NCBI GenBank assembly: GCA_024639025.1
Contig: JAHEJF010000088.1
Span: 1 to 6,727 of the forward strand
Reading direction: 5' to 3'
Length of the DNA: 6,727 nt
From: Ahrensia sp.
Lineage (GTDB): Bacteria > Pseudomonadota > Alphaproteobacteria > Rhizobiales > Rhizobiaceae
The position numbers were made by a program, and so were the translations under genes. The notes under the pieces are model-generated. The model saw only the letters and a program-made list of their open reading frames with translations, did not search any database and was not told the origin of the DNA. This document shows, piece after piece, positions 1-6,727 of the stretch (the first letter of the stretch is position 1; each line of letters begins with the position of its first letter).

Positions 1-268
1 CTGAGCCAATGTCAGCGGCGCTTTCGCCTTCTTCCAGCAAGACAGCGATCAGCGCATTGACCTTCACACCTTCAGTACCTTCTGGAACCACAATCTTGCC
101 GATCGTGCCTTCATCAACGGCTTCCACTTCCATGGTTGCCTTGTCGGTTTCAATTTCGGCGATTACATCGCCGGGGCCAACCTTGTCACCTTCTTTGACG
201 GTCCACTTGGCCAGATTGCCCTCTTCCATGGTCGGAGAAAGTGCGGGCATAAGAATATCGGTAGGCAT
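1..268 (-). CDS. pdhB: Pyruvate dehydrogenase E1 beta subunit, N-terminal lipoyl domain (partial)
   Basis: Only the first 89 codons are present; the gene runs off the left edge. The visible part is a complete biotinyl/lipoyl domain, starting [18 protein letters not shown] and holding the lipoylation site TDKATMEV, where Lys43 would carry lipoate. In alphaproteobacteria the E1 beta subunit of pyruvate dehydrogenase has such a domain in front of its transketolase-like part, and it follows pdhA. The E2 gene pdhC has an almost identical N-terminus, so the pdhB call rests on position directly after pdhA; the transketolase part is outside the window. The start is supported by a strong ribosome binding site, AAGGAG at 277-282, which overlaps the pdhA stop codon. 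With a 12-nt gap, the two genes are surely co-transcribed and perhaps translationally coupled. With E1 alpha, the product would decarboxylate pyruvate in the cytoplasm. Confidence 0.85.
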   Translation of the reverse strand, partial: MPTDILMPALSPTMEEGNLAKWTVKEGDKVGPGDVIAEIETDKATMEVEAVDEGTIGKIVVPEGTEGVKVNALIAVLLEEGESAADIGS

Positions 269-280
269 GCTCGTATCTCC

Positions 281-1321
281 TTAAAGCAAAATGTCTGTGT
301 AGAGTTCTGATGCATCTGGCTCGGGACTCTTCTGGGCAAAATCTGCCGCATCAACAACGATGTCCCGGATTTCCTTGTCGATCGCTTTGAGATCTTCTTC
401 GGTTGCCATCTTGGCGCCCAAGACACGCTGCTTGACCTGTTCGATCGGATCCTGCTCGGAGCGCATCTTTTGAACTTCGTCTTTGGAGCGGTATTTCGCC
501 GGATCGGACATTGAGTGCCCCCGGTATCGATAGGTCATCATCTCGAGAATGATGGGGCCATCTTTCCGCGCGTGTTTGGCGGCGTATTCTGCGGCCGATT
601 TCACGGCCCGGACATCCATGCCATCGACTTGCATGCCTGGAATGCCAAAAGAGACACCGCGCATGGAGAAATCCAGTTGTGCGGCGTGACGCTTGGTTGA
701 TGTGCCCATCGCATAGCGGTTGTTTTCGATTACATAGATTGCAGGCAACTTCCACAACGCGGCCATGTTGAAGCTTTCATACACCTGGCCCTGGTTGGCA
801 GCGCCATCACCGCAGAAAGAAACAGAAACCTTGCCATTGTCGCGATAATTATTGGCGAAAGCCAATCCGGTTCCCAGCGAAACCTGGGCGCCCACAATGC
901 CGTGGCCGCCATAAAAGTTGTTTTCCCGGCTGAACATGTGCATCGAGCCGCCCTTACCACGGGAGTATCCATCAATTCTCCCGGTTAACTCGGCCATGAC
1001 ACCGCGGCTTTCCATGCCCATTGCCAGCATGTGCCCGTGGTCGCGATAGGCTGTGATCATCTGGTCGCCGTCTTCCAGTGTCATCTGGATGCCGGTAACG
1101 ACTGCTTCCTGGCCAATATAAAGATGGCAAAAACCACCGATCGCACCCATGCCGTATAATTGTCCGGCTTTTTCTTCAAAACGCCTGATCAGCATCATGT
1201 CGCGATAGGCTTTGAGTTCTTCTTCTTTGGAGAATTTTGCCGGCGCCGGAGCTTTGATAGCAGCCAGCAATCGGTGGTCATCCGCTTTTTTTGAAGCGGA
1301 CTTACGTGGACGCGTCGCCAT
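281..1321 (-). CDS. pdhA: Pyruvate dehydrogenase E1 component, alpha subunit
   Basis: This 346-residue protein is full length for the alpha subunit of the heterotetrameric (alpha2beta2) E1, which uses thiamine diphosphate to decarboxylate pyruvate and passes the acetyl group to lipoyl-E2. A basic, Ala/Lys-rich N-terminus (1-30) precedes the dehydrogenase E1 domain (about 36-330). Visible landmarks are RRFEEKAGQLYGMGAIGGF (46-64), IGQEA (69-73), the AYRDHGH active-site segment (91-97), and the ThDP/Mg motif starting GDGAANQGQ at 171 and ending ENN at 199-201. The loop YRGHSMSDP (266-274) matches the segment that carries the regulatory serines in mitochondrial E1 alpha; I see no evidence that it is phosphorylated here. 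The start has a GGAAGAG-like ribosome binding site in the adjoining leader. It is transcribed toward pdhB; a candidate promoter lies at 1394-1422. Confidence 0.97.
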   Translation of the reverse strand: MATRPRKSASKKADDHRLLAAIKAPAPAKFSKEEELKAYRDMMLIRRFEEKAGQLYGMGAIGGFCHLYIGQEAVVTGIQMTLEDGDQMITAYRDHGHMLAMGMESRGVMAELTGRIDGYSRGKGGSMHMFSRENNFYGGHGIVGAQVSLGTGLAFANNYRDNGKVSVSFCGDGAANQGQVYESFNMAALWKLPAIYVIENNRYAMGTSTKRHAAQLDFSMRGVSFGIPGMQVDGMDVRAVKSAAEYAAKHARKDGPIILEMMTYRYRGHSMSDPAKYRSKDEVQKMRSEQDPIEQVKQRVLGAKMATEEDLKAIDKEIRDIVVDAADFAQKSPEPDASELYTDILL

Positions 1322-1393
1322 AGGTCTCTTCCCAGTTTACAATTTTATTGCAGAGACAAGTAAACGCTACGGAACGGATGCACAAGGCGCAAA

Positions 1394-1422
1394 ATTGCAT
1401 AACTTCTGCCCGCATAAGTCAA
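1394..1422 (-). promoter_or_regulatory. Candidate sigma-70 type promoter for pdhA-pdhB
   Basis: On the minus strand, TTGACT (1417-1422, 5 of 6 to TTGACA) lies 17 bp before TGCAAT (1394-1399, 4 of 6 to TATAAT). A start near 1387 would give a leader of about 65 nt before pdhA. It sits in the 139-bp gap between ftsB and pdhA, the only place for an internal promoter. This is a match by eye only, so read-through from ftsB remains possible. Confidence 0.4.
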
Positions 1423-1443
1423 TAAATTCGCTAAATAAATGGG

Positions 1444-1466
1444 AATTAACTGGATTTCAGTTAATT
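1444..1466. repeat. Perfect 9-bp palindrome between ftsB and pdhA
   Basis: AATTAACTG (1444-1452) and CAGTTAATT (1458-1466) are exact reverse complements around a 5-bp centre. The right arm covers the ftsB stop codon (1461-1463). The stem is AT-rich and neither strand has a T-run next to it, so it is a poor intrinsic terminator. It lies about 21 bp upstream of the candidate pdhA -35 box, a place where a dimeric transcription factor could bind. The regulator is unknown. Confidence 0.5.
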
Positions 1467-1778
1467 GTTGCCATGCAGCAATACCAGCTCATTTGACTTG
1501 GTCATACCAAGCGTCAAACGAGCCCGTTCATCCACCAAATCCCGCTCAAGAGTACCGTCTCGAAGAAGACTGGTTCGCTTTTCGTAATCTTGTCGAACTT
1601 GTTCAAGCGATGCAAGCTCCAACTTCAGCGTATCGATTTCTGCCTGATACCGCTCGCTGGATTGCAAACCGAGAGAGCCATTGACCGCGTGGAAACTGAA
1701 ATAGCCCAGCATGCCAAAACAGACCAGTGGCAATACGGCATGACGAAGTTTCGATTTCTTGTGTTGTCGTGTCCACAT
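1461..1778 (-). CDS. ftsB: Septum formation initiator family protein (FtsB/DivIC-like)
   Basis: The product is 105 residues, normal for the family, and has the FtsB layout: a short basic cytoplasmic N-terminus (MWTRQHKKSKLRH), one membrane segment at about 14-32, a periplasmic coiled-coil stretch at about 43-72, and a C-terminal part with LERDLVDERARLTL (77-90). FtsB-type proteins form a complex with FtsL and FtsQ in the divisome and help activate septal peptidoglycan synthesis. Alphaproteobacterial members commonly lie between eno and pdhA, as here. The start is chosen because MWTRQ is, as I recall, a family-typical beginning; the nearest ribosome binding signal is weak (GGA eight bases upstream), and a better AGGAG is more than 20 nt away, so translation may be modest. 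The symbol ftsB is by family; sequence similarity to E. coli FtsB is expected to be low. Confidence 0.88.
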   Translation of the reverse strand: MWTRQHKKSKLRHAVLPLVCFGMLGYFSFHAVNGSLGLQSSERYQAEIDTLKLELASLEQVRQDYEKRTSLLRDGTLERDLVDERARLTLGMTKSNELVLLHGNN

Positions 1779-1814
1779 AAAGCCAGTCCGGGGCGAGATC
1801 TCCTGACAAAGAGA

Positions 1815-1857
1815 CGTATATGTTTTTGGTTAAGCCGCCCCCAAGAAATGTGGTTAA
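1815..1857 (-). promoter_or_regulatory. Candidate ftsB promoter with two CtrA-like half-sites
   Basis: Reading the minus strand, TTAACCA occurs at 1851-1857 and again at 1827-1833, with starts 24 bp apart (about two helical turns). Each matches 7 of 8 positions of TTAACCAT, a CtrA half-site known from Caulobacter. A loose promoter, TTGGGG (1839-1844), 18 bp, TATACG (1815-1820), is interleaved with them: one half-site is just upstream of the -35 and the other is in the spacer. CtrA control is an inference. Confidence 0.35.
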
Positions 1858-1867
1858 TCATGGGTAA

Positions 1868-1942
1868 ATGGGCAAGTCTTGCACCCATGCATCAATGATG
1901 AAGACCTGACGCAAGGATAGTTTGCAAGGTTTCCTTGCCCAT
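1868..1942. other. Intergenic block with mutually exclusive pairing arms
   Basis: The 257-bp gap between ftsB and eno holds no credible gene. Its middle contains ATGGGCAAG (1868-1876), whose exact reverse complement CTTGCCCAT lies at 1934-1942. Each arm also has a closer partner: CTTG at 1878-1881 plus CCCAT at 1884-1888 for the first, and GCAAGG (1924-1929, three bases away) for the second. A further GCAAGG lies at 1911-1916. In RNA this would allow alternative folds. It could be a leader, a small RNA, or coincidence. Confidence 0.3.
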
Positions 1943-1977
1943 GACCGTGCTGCCGCACCAGCCAACTCTGCGAGGAT

Positions 1978-2009
1978 CAAACAAAATGAACCGCCCTTTC
2001 GAGCGGTTC
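1978..2009 (-). terminator. Rho-independent terminator of eno
   Basis: On the minus strand, GAACCGC (2003-2009) pairs exactly with GCGGTTC (1988-1994) across an 8-nt loop and is followed by ATTTTGTTTG (1978-1987). The hairpin begins 26 nt after the eno stop codon. It should end eno transcription before ftsB, implying that ftsB has its own promoter or depends on read-through. Confidence 0.85.
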
Positions 2010-2035
2010 TTTCAAATTTTGAAGCTGGTATTGTT

Positions 2036-3310
<1,275 letters not shown>

Positions 3311-3401
3311 CTATCTGTTCCTGTGAGTAAGGCGTTTCTCTATTCGGCCACTGCATAGACCAGCAATTCACAAAGTAAAACAGCCTGACGACATAATTTC
3401 A

Positions 3402-3429
3402 TTGGCCGCTACTTATGAATCCGCATAAT
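3402..3429 (+). promoter_or_regulatory. Candidate promoter for the small lipoprotein gene
   Basis: TTGGCC (3402-3407, 4 of 6) and CATAAT (3424-3429, 5 of 6) are 16 bp apart. A start near 3436 would give a leader of about 28 nt containing the ribosome binding site. The 153-bp gap 3311-3463 also must hold the divergent eno promoter, for which I found no convincing boxes. Confidence 0.35.
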
Positions 3430-3463
3430 TTTATCTCGGCTGGGGCATGTGAAAGGAACTTTC

Positions 3464-3607
3464 ATGCCGCAAATGATAAAAATGATGATGGCTTTGTTGG
3501 TTGCTGGCTTCGTACTCGCCGCATGTGGGCCGGGTACAGGCACTGGTGAAGGTGGTGATACTGCTACCGAAGAGACAGCACCAACCGACGGCACAAACAC
3601 GCAGTAG
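3464..3607 (+). CDS. Small predicted lipoprotein, 47 residues
   Basis: This short open frame encodes a protein that starts MPQMIKMMMALLVAGFVLAA and continues with Cys21. It has a lysine near the N-terminus, a hydrophobic stretch (7-19) and a typical lipobox, LAAC (18-21), so signal peptidase II would leave a lipid-anchored peptide of 27 residues. That mature part is low-complexity, rich in Gly, Thr and Glu/Asp, with no aromatic residue. AAAGGAA at 3452-3458 is a well-placed ribosome binding site, which together with the lipobox supports a real gene. It is similar in style to the tiny lipoproteins often predicted in alphaproteobacteria, but I do not recognise a family and the function is unknown. 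It lies divergent from eno and convergent with kdsA (19-nt gap) and interrupts an otherwise minus-strand cluster. Confidence 0.7.
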   Translation: MPQMIKMMMALLVAGFVLAACGPGTGTGEGGDTATEETAPTDGTNTQ

Positions 3608-3626
3608 AACCAATCAGCCAGCCCGA

Positions 3627-4466
3627 TCAGAAGTCGGACTTGGCCAATGCGTCAAACGCCATCAATTGCTCGATGAGTGACCTCATCTGATGAAGCGGAA
3701 CCATGTTGGGACCGTCTGATGGGGCCTTGTCCGGGTCGGCGTGTGTCTCGATAAAGACGCCCGCCACACCCACAGCAACTGCGGCTTTTGAAAGATAGGG
3801 AACCATCCGCCGGTCTCCGCCGCTTGAAGTGCCCTGCCCGCCTGGCTGTTGAACGGAATGGGTTGCATCAAAAATCACCGGTGCCCCGGTTTCAGCCATG
3901 ATGGGCAGCGAACGCATGTCAGAAACGAGCGTATTGTAACCAAAGCTGGCGCCGCGCTCGGTGAGCATGACATTTGGATTGCCGCTTTCTGTGACTTTGG
4001 CCAGAACATTCTGCATATCCCAGGGCGCCAGGAACTGCCCCTTTTTGATATTGACCACCTTGCCGGTCTTAGCCGCCGCAATAAGTAAATCAGTCTGCCT
4101 GCAAAGAAAGGCTGGTATTTGTAGCACATCACAGATTTCAGCGACCGGCGCACATTGTTCTGCGGTGTGAACATCGGTAAGGACCGGCAGACCCAGACTC
4201 TCCTTGATCTCGGCAAAAACGTCCATTGCTTTTGCTAGACCCACACCCCGTTTGCCGGAAAGTGATGTGCGATTGGCCTTGTCATACGATGTTTTGTAGA
4301 CATAGCCGATACCCAGTGAGGAACAGATCTCTTTCATCGCACTTGCCATTTCGAGCGCATGGGCACGGCTTTCCATCTGGCACGGACCAGCGATCAAGCT
4401 CAGCGGCAGATGGTTGCCAAACGACACACTTCCGGCTTGGACCACCTTGTTGACGGCACTGTTCAT
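3627..4466 (-). CDS. kdsA: 3-deoxy-8-phosphooctulonate synthase (KDO-8-P synthase)
   Basis: KdsA condenses phosphoenolpyruvate with D-arabinose-5-phosphate to KDO-8-phosphate, the precursor of the LPS inner-core sugar. The 279-residue product is full length, a single TIM barrel with [11 protein letters not shown] (24-34), [12 protein letters not shown] (57-68), TDVH (97-100), CRQTDLL (122-128), [11 protein letters not shown] (141-151), LTERG (168-172), [12 protein letters not shown] (199-210) and [16 protein letters not shown] (240-255). Cys29, His203, Glu240 and Asp251 have exactly the spacing of the metal ligands of Aquifex KdsA (Cys11, His185, Glu222, Asp233), so this is the metal-dependent class; E. 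coli has Asn instead of that Cys. The gene begins 8 nt after the VOC gene and its ribosome binding site, AGGAG at 4480-4484, lies inside that gene at a long spacing of 13 nt, suggesting coupled translation. No clear terminator follows. Confidence 0.97.
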   Translation of the reverse strand: MNSAVNKVVQAGSVSFGNHLPLSLIAGPCQMESRAHALEMASAMKEICSSLGIGYVYKTSYDKANRTSLSGKRGVGLAKAMDVFAEIKESLGLPVLTDVHTAEQCAPVAEICDVLQIPAFLCRQTDLLIAAAKTGKVVNIKKGQFLAPWDMQNVLAKVTESGNPNVMLTERGASFGYNTLVSDMRSLPIMAETGAPVIFDATHSVQQPGGQGTSSGGDRRMVPYLSKAAVAVGVAGVFIETHADPDKAPSDGPNMVPLHQMRSLIEQLMAFDALAKSDF

Positions 4467-4474
4467 TTAGATAC

Positions 4475-5380
4475 TCATGCTCCTGAAACGTCGAACGCCA
4501 AAAAAGCACCCTGGCCCTGCACAGCGTCGACCACCCAATATCGCCCGGTGTCCCGATACGCAACGCTACCCGCTTCAAGTGCTTTTTTGAGCATCTGCTT
4601 GTCGGCGATTGTCATTACAATTCCTTCACAGCACAGACCGCGTCCATCCATGCTCCGCTCAACACCAAATTCCATTCTCAGGCCCTCGGGCGTGAGGACA
4701 TTGAAATTGGTATTAGCTGTCTCAATTTCCATCCCGAAAGATCCCGAAGGTGTATCGCGATTATTCACCACGGGCTGCAGAAAATACTGAAAATCAGAGG
4801 GATTTTGCTCTGACAGGACAATTTCCTTGATGCCCGAAACCCCGTTGGCATGGTTTGTCAGTGACGATCGGTCAACAACAGGAACATTGATGCGCTGACA
4901 GGTAAATAACGTTATGTCAGGAGCACGGTCATCCTTGGCAAAGCACAATTTGAAAGACGCTTTGGCTTTCTTGCCTTGGCCGTCGACAAATGCACGACCG
5001 AAACGGAGCTTTCGACCAGCAGATATGCCCAGTTTGCGAAACCTTTGGTGATCGCCGTCAGCATCTTCGGTCTTGAGCGCGATTGCAGAAAAGCCATCCT
5101 CGCCAATCCGAAACCGGTAAGCCTGATCTGACGCAGTGAATACATTGCCTTTTCTGGCTGTCTCTTCGCAATCCTCGCGTTGGGCAACGGCCAAGGGCTC
5201 CAGATAAGTGTCATCTGCAAAGAACACACAGGCATTTTCAGTGCCGAAGGGGTGCACGGCATCTGGTGCAACAGTAAATCCCATTGCCTCATAGCGCTCC
5301 CGCGCCAGTTCCAGGCTGGTGACAGGAAGCACAGCATGATCAAATTGATAAGGTGCAGTCGGTGCAAAGGAACGATTCAT
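4475..5380 (-). CDS. VOC family protein, glyoxalase-like domain
   Basis: The 301-residue protein resembles the Glyoxalase_3-like branch of the vicinal oxygen chelate superfamily. The N-terminal module has FDHAVLPVTSLELARERYEAMGF (given here in part: FDHAVLPV at 13-20, RYEAMGF at 29-35), HPFGTEN (43-49) and YLEPLAV (59-65), where His15 and Glu61 are the likely metal-ligand positions; a second module starts near residue 170 (HANGVSGIKEIVL at 177-189). Substrate is unknown and glyoxalase I activity should not be assumed. I chose the ATG at 5378-5380 because GAGGTG lies directly before it; in-frame ATGs at 5395 and 5389 would add five or three residues but lack a ribosome binding site. The gene overlaps nothing upstream and leads into kdsA after 8 nt, so the two form an operon. 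A perfect inverted repeat encloses its start. Confidence 0.8.
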   Translation of the reverse strand: MNRSFAPTAPYQFDHAVLPVTSLELARERYEAMGFTVAPDAVHPFGTENACVFFADDTYLEPLAVAQREDCEETARKGNVFTASDQAYRFRIGEDGFSAIALKTEDADGDHQRFRKLGISAGRKLRFGRAFVDGQGKKAKASFKLCFAKDDRAPDITLFTCQRINVPVVDRSSLTNHANGVSGIKEIVLSEQNPSDFQYFLQPVVNNRDTPSGSFGMEIETANTNFNVLTPEGLRMEFGVERSMDGRGLCCEGIVMTIADKQMLKKALEAGSVAYRDTGRYWVVDAVQGQGAFLAFDVSGA

Positions 5381-5397
5381 GCACCTCATGTGCATGA
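5377..5397. repeat. Perfect 8-bp inverted repeat over the VOC gene start
   Basis: TCATGCAC (5377-5384) and GTGCATGA (5390-5397) are exact reverse complements around a 5-bp centre. In the minus-strand mRNA the stem would contain the chosen ATG and part of the GAGGTG ribosome binding site. As DNA it could also be an operator for the divergent pair of genes. Confidence 0.5.
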
Positions 5398-5503
5398 TTT
5401 CAGCATTTCAGGCAAGCGCTGGACAGCGAATTTAAGCGGTCACAAAACCGTTTTGCCCTGCCCGTCGTATAGCACCGCAGAACAGCTTGCAAAGGAGAGC
5501 ACC

Positions 5504-5941
5504 ATGACCCGTCACTTATTCAACGCGATGAGGACATTGTGTGTAACCGTGTTCATGATCGTTGCTGCTCAGGTACCTGCATGGGCACAATCTGGAGAAG
5601 ACAATGCGCGGGCCGTGATCTCCAGCCAGTTGGAGTCGTTTCTTTCAGGCGACTTTGTCGGTGCCTATTCCCATGCTTCGGACAATATCAAGCAGATTTT
5701 CCCTACCGTTGATCGATTTATGCAAATGGTTCAGGGCGGATATTTGCCTGTTCTGCGTCCCGGTAATTACGCGTTTGGCAATGCCGAAGCAGTTGCTGAT
5801 AATCGCGTCAAACAGGATGTACTGATCCGTGCGCCAGACGGCAGCGACTGGACAGCAACCTATTACATGGAAATGCAGCCCGATGGAGTTTGGAAAGTCG
5901 ATGGTGTTCAATTGCGCAAAGGCGCTGCAGGCCTGATCTAG
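5504..5941 (+). CDS. DUF4864-type secreted protein
   Basis: The 145-residue product begins with a clear signal peptide: basic MTRHLFNAMR, a hydrophobic core at about 11-23 and VPAWA before a likely cleavage between Ala28 and Gln29. The mature part of about 117 residues matches the pattern I recall for DUF4864: ISSQLESFLSGDFVGAYSHA (39-58), FMQMVQGGYLPVLRPGNYAFG (part, from 72), then a beta-rich end with DWTATYYMEMQPDGVWKVDG (115-134). This layout resembles an NTF2/SnoaL-like fold; no enzyme function is known to me. The open frame extends back to 5180 with other ATGs, but AAGGAG at 5492-5497 and the signal peptide fix the start at 5504. The gene is divergent from the VOC gene and ends 24 nt from the tgt stop codon, so it is likely a single-gene unit acting in the periplasm. 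Confidence 0.85.
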   Translation: MTRHLFNAMRTLCVTVFMIVAAQVPAWAQSGEDNARAVISSQLESFLSGDFVGAYSHASDNIKQIFPTVDRFMQMVQGGYLPVLRPGNYAFGNAEAVADNRVKQDVLIRAPDGSDWTATYYMEMQPDGVWKVDGVQLRKGAAGLI

Positions 5942-5944
5942 TAT

Positions 5945-5970
5945 TTTGAGTGAAGCTGTTCAGGCTCAAA
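5945..5970. other. Hairpin between convergent DUF4864 and tgt genes
   Basis: TTTGAGTGAA (5945-5954) pairs with TTCA and CTCAAA (5959-5962 and 5965-5970), leaving a GG bulge and a 4-nt loop. It spans the tgt stop codon. Position suits a shared terminator for converging transcripts, but neither strand has a following T-run, so this is a weak candidate. Confidence 0.3.
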
Positions 5971-6727
5971 CCGCCTCGATATCACCCCTTGACCACATCG
6001 CTTCGGTTTCCTCGGCAAATTGAGCAAAGCGGTTCTCGGTAATGGCTGACCGCATCCCCGCCATCAAATGTTGATAATAGGCAATATTGTGCCAGCTCAG
6101 CAGCATCATGCCGAGCATCTCGTTGGATTTGACCAGATGATGCAAATAAGCACGCGAATAATTGTTTGAAGCAGTGCAGGAAAATCCTTCGTCGAGGGGC
6201 CGCATGTCTTCCGCGTGACGGGCATTTTTGAGGTTCACCCGGCCGCGTGTCGTAAACGCCAGGCCGTGTCGTCCCGAACGGGTCGGCATCACGCAATCAA
6301 ACATGTCCACGCCCTTTGCCACGGAACGCAGAAGGTCCTGAGGTGTACCCACACCCATCAGATATCGTGGCTTTCCAATTGGCAAAATCGGATTGACCAC
6401 ATCAAGCATGGCAAGCATCACCTCCTGTGGTTCGCCAACCGCCAGTCCGCCAATCGAGTAGCCTTTCAGATCCATGCCGACCAAGGCACGGGCGGACTGC
6501 TCCCGCAGTCCAGTGTCGTCGCCGCCCTGCACAATGCCAAACATGGCTTTGCCTGCCTGATCACCAAATGCGATTTTGCATCGCTCTGCCCAACGCAAGG
6601 AGAGTTCCATGGCACTTTTCATCGTGTCATGATTGGCTGGAAGCGCGACACATTCATCCAGCTGCATCTGTATATCGGATCCCAAAAGCCCTTGAATTTC
6701 GATCGAGCGCTCGGGCGACATTGCATA
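5966..6727 (-). CDS. tgt: tRNA-guanine transglycosylase (queuosine), 5' end missing
   Basis: Bacterial Tgt exchanges G34 of Asp, Asn, His and Tyr tRNAs for preQ1, the key step of queuosine formation. The reading frame continues past the right edge (codons TAT GCA precede the first visible ATG), so about the last 253 residues of a protein of roughly 370-380 are seen. Numbered from that internal Met, motifs are SPERSIEIQ (2-10), LDEC (21-24, with one catalytic Asp), FGIVQGG (61-67), GGLAVGEP (91-98), PRYLMGVG (118-125), FDCVMPTRSGRHG (141-153, with the nucleophile Asp142) and YSRAYLHHL (188-196). The zinc site, normally C-X-C-X2-C plus His, reads FSCTAS (180-185) with WHN (210-212), so only the second Cys and the His remain. 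The catalytic Asp residues are intact, so the call is secure though the zinc site is unusual. Confidence 0.95.
   Translation of the reverse strand, partial: YAMSPERSIEIQGLLGSDIQMQLDECVALPANHDTMKSAMELSLRWAERCKIAFGDQAGKAMFGIVQGGDDTGLREQSARALVGMDLKGYSIGGLAVGEPQEVMLAMLDVVNPILPIGKPRYLMGVGTPQDLLRSVAKGVDMFDCVMPTRSGRHGLAFTTRGRVNLKNARHAEDMRPLDEGFSCTASNNYSRAYLHHLVKSNEMLGMMLLSWHNIAYYQHLMAGMRSAITENRFAQFAEETEAMWSRGDIEAV

Noticed and set aside
1335..1365. GTTTAC/GTAAAC inverted repeat in the pdhA leader
   Set aside because: Only 6 bp with a 19-bp spacer; expected by chance in an AT-rich stretch and no further support.
1821..1868. 15-codon plus-strand frame from ATG at 1821
   Set aside because: No ribosome binding site, no recognisable peptide, and it overlaps the likely ftsB promoter.
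3311..3401. Search for an eno promoter (TTTACT/TATGCA on the minus strand)
   Set aside because: The -10 matches only 3 of 6 positions; a promoter must be near but I cannot place it.
5434..5453. AAGCGGT...ACCGTTT hairpin followed by Ts, resembling a plus-strand terminator
   Set aside because: There is no plus-strand gene upstream of it and the stem is short with a G-T pair; no role can be supported.
5180..5503. Extended N-terminus of the plus-strand frame before the DUF4864 signal peptide
   Set aside because: It runs antisense through the VOC gene; the signal peptide and AAGGAG place the real start at 5504.

Overview
The window looks like a core chromosomal segment of an alphaproteobacterium, probably of the order Hyphomicrobiales (Rhizobiales). 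The evidence is protein character and gene order: an E1 pyruvate dehydrogenase with a lipoyl domain on the subunit after pdhA, an FtsB-like protein starting MWTRQ, and the string kdsA - eno - ftsB - pdhA - pdhB, an arrangement I recall as typical of rhizobia and relatives. Base composition looks moderate for that group. There is no sign of a mobile element, CRISPR array, rRNA or tRNA gene.

Layout. Nearly everything is on the minus strand, so transcription runs from right to left. From the right edge: tgt (tRNA-guanine transglycosylase, 5' end cut off by the window), a VOC/glyoxalase-like protein gene followed 8 nt later by kdsA (KDO-8-phosphate synthase), eno (enolase) with its own terminator, ftsB, pdhA, and the first 89 codons of pdhB (cut off at the left edge). 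Two small plus-strand genes sit between these blocks. One is a secreted DUF4864-type protein, divergent from the VOC gene and convergent with tgt. The other is a 47-residue predicted lipoprotein between eno and kdsA, which is too short for usual ORF cut-offs.

Function. eno makes phosphoenolpyruvate. KdsA condenses PEP with arabinose-5-phosphate for the LPS inner core. PdhA/PdhB feed pyruvate into acetyl-CoA. FtsB belongs to the divisome. The cluster therefore joins central carbon flow, outer-membrane synthesis and cell division.

Points of interest: the tgt product lacks two of the three canonical zinc-binding cysteines; two CtrA-like TTAACCA half-sites lie 24 bp apart at a candidate ftsB promoter; a perfect 9-bp palindrome lies between ftsB and pdhA, upstream of a candidate pdhA promoter; a perfect 8-bp inverted repeat encloses the ribosome binding site and likely start of the VOC gene; and a block between eno and ftsB has arms that can pair in alternative ways. 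I see no wholly new multi-gene system here.
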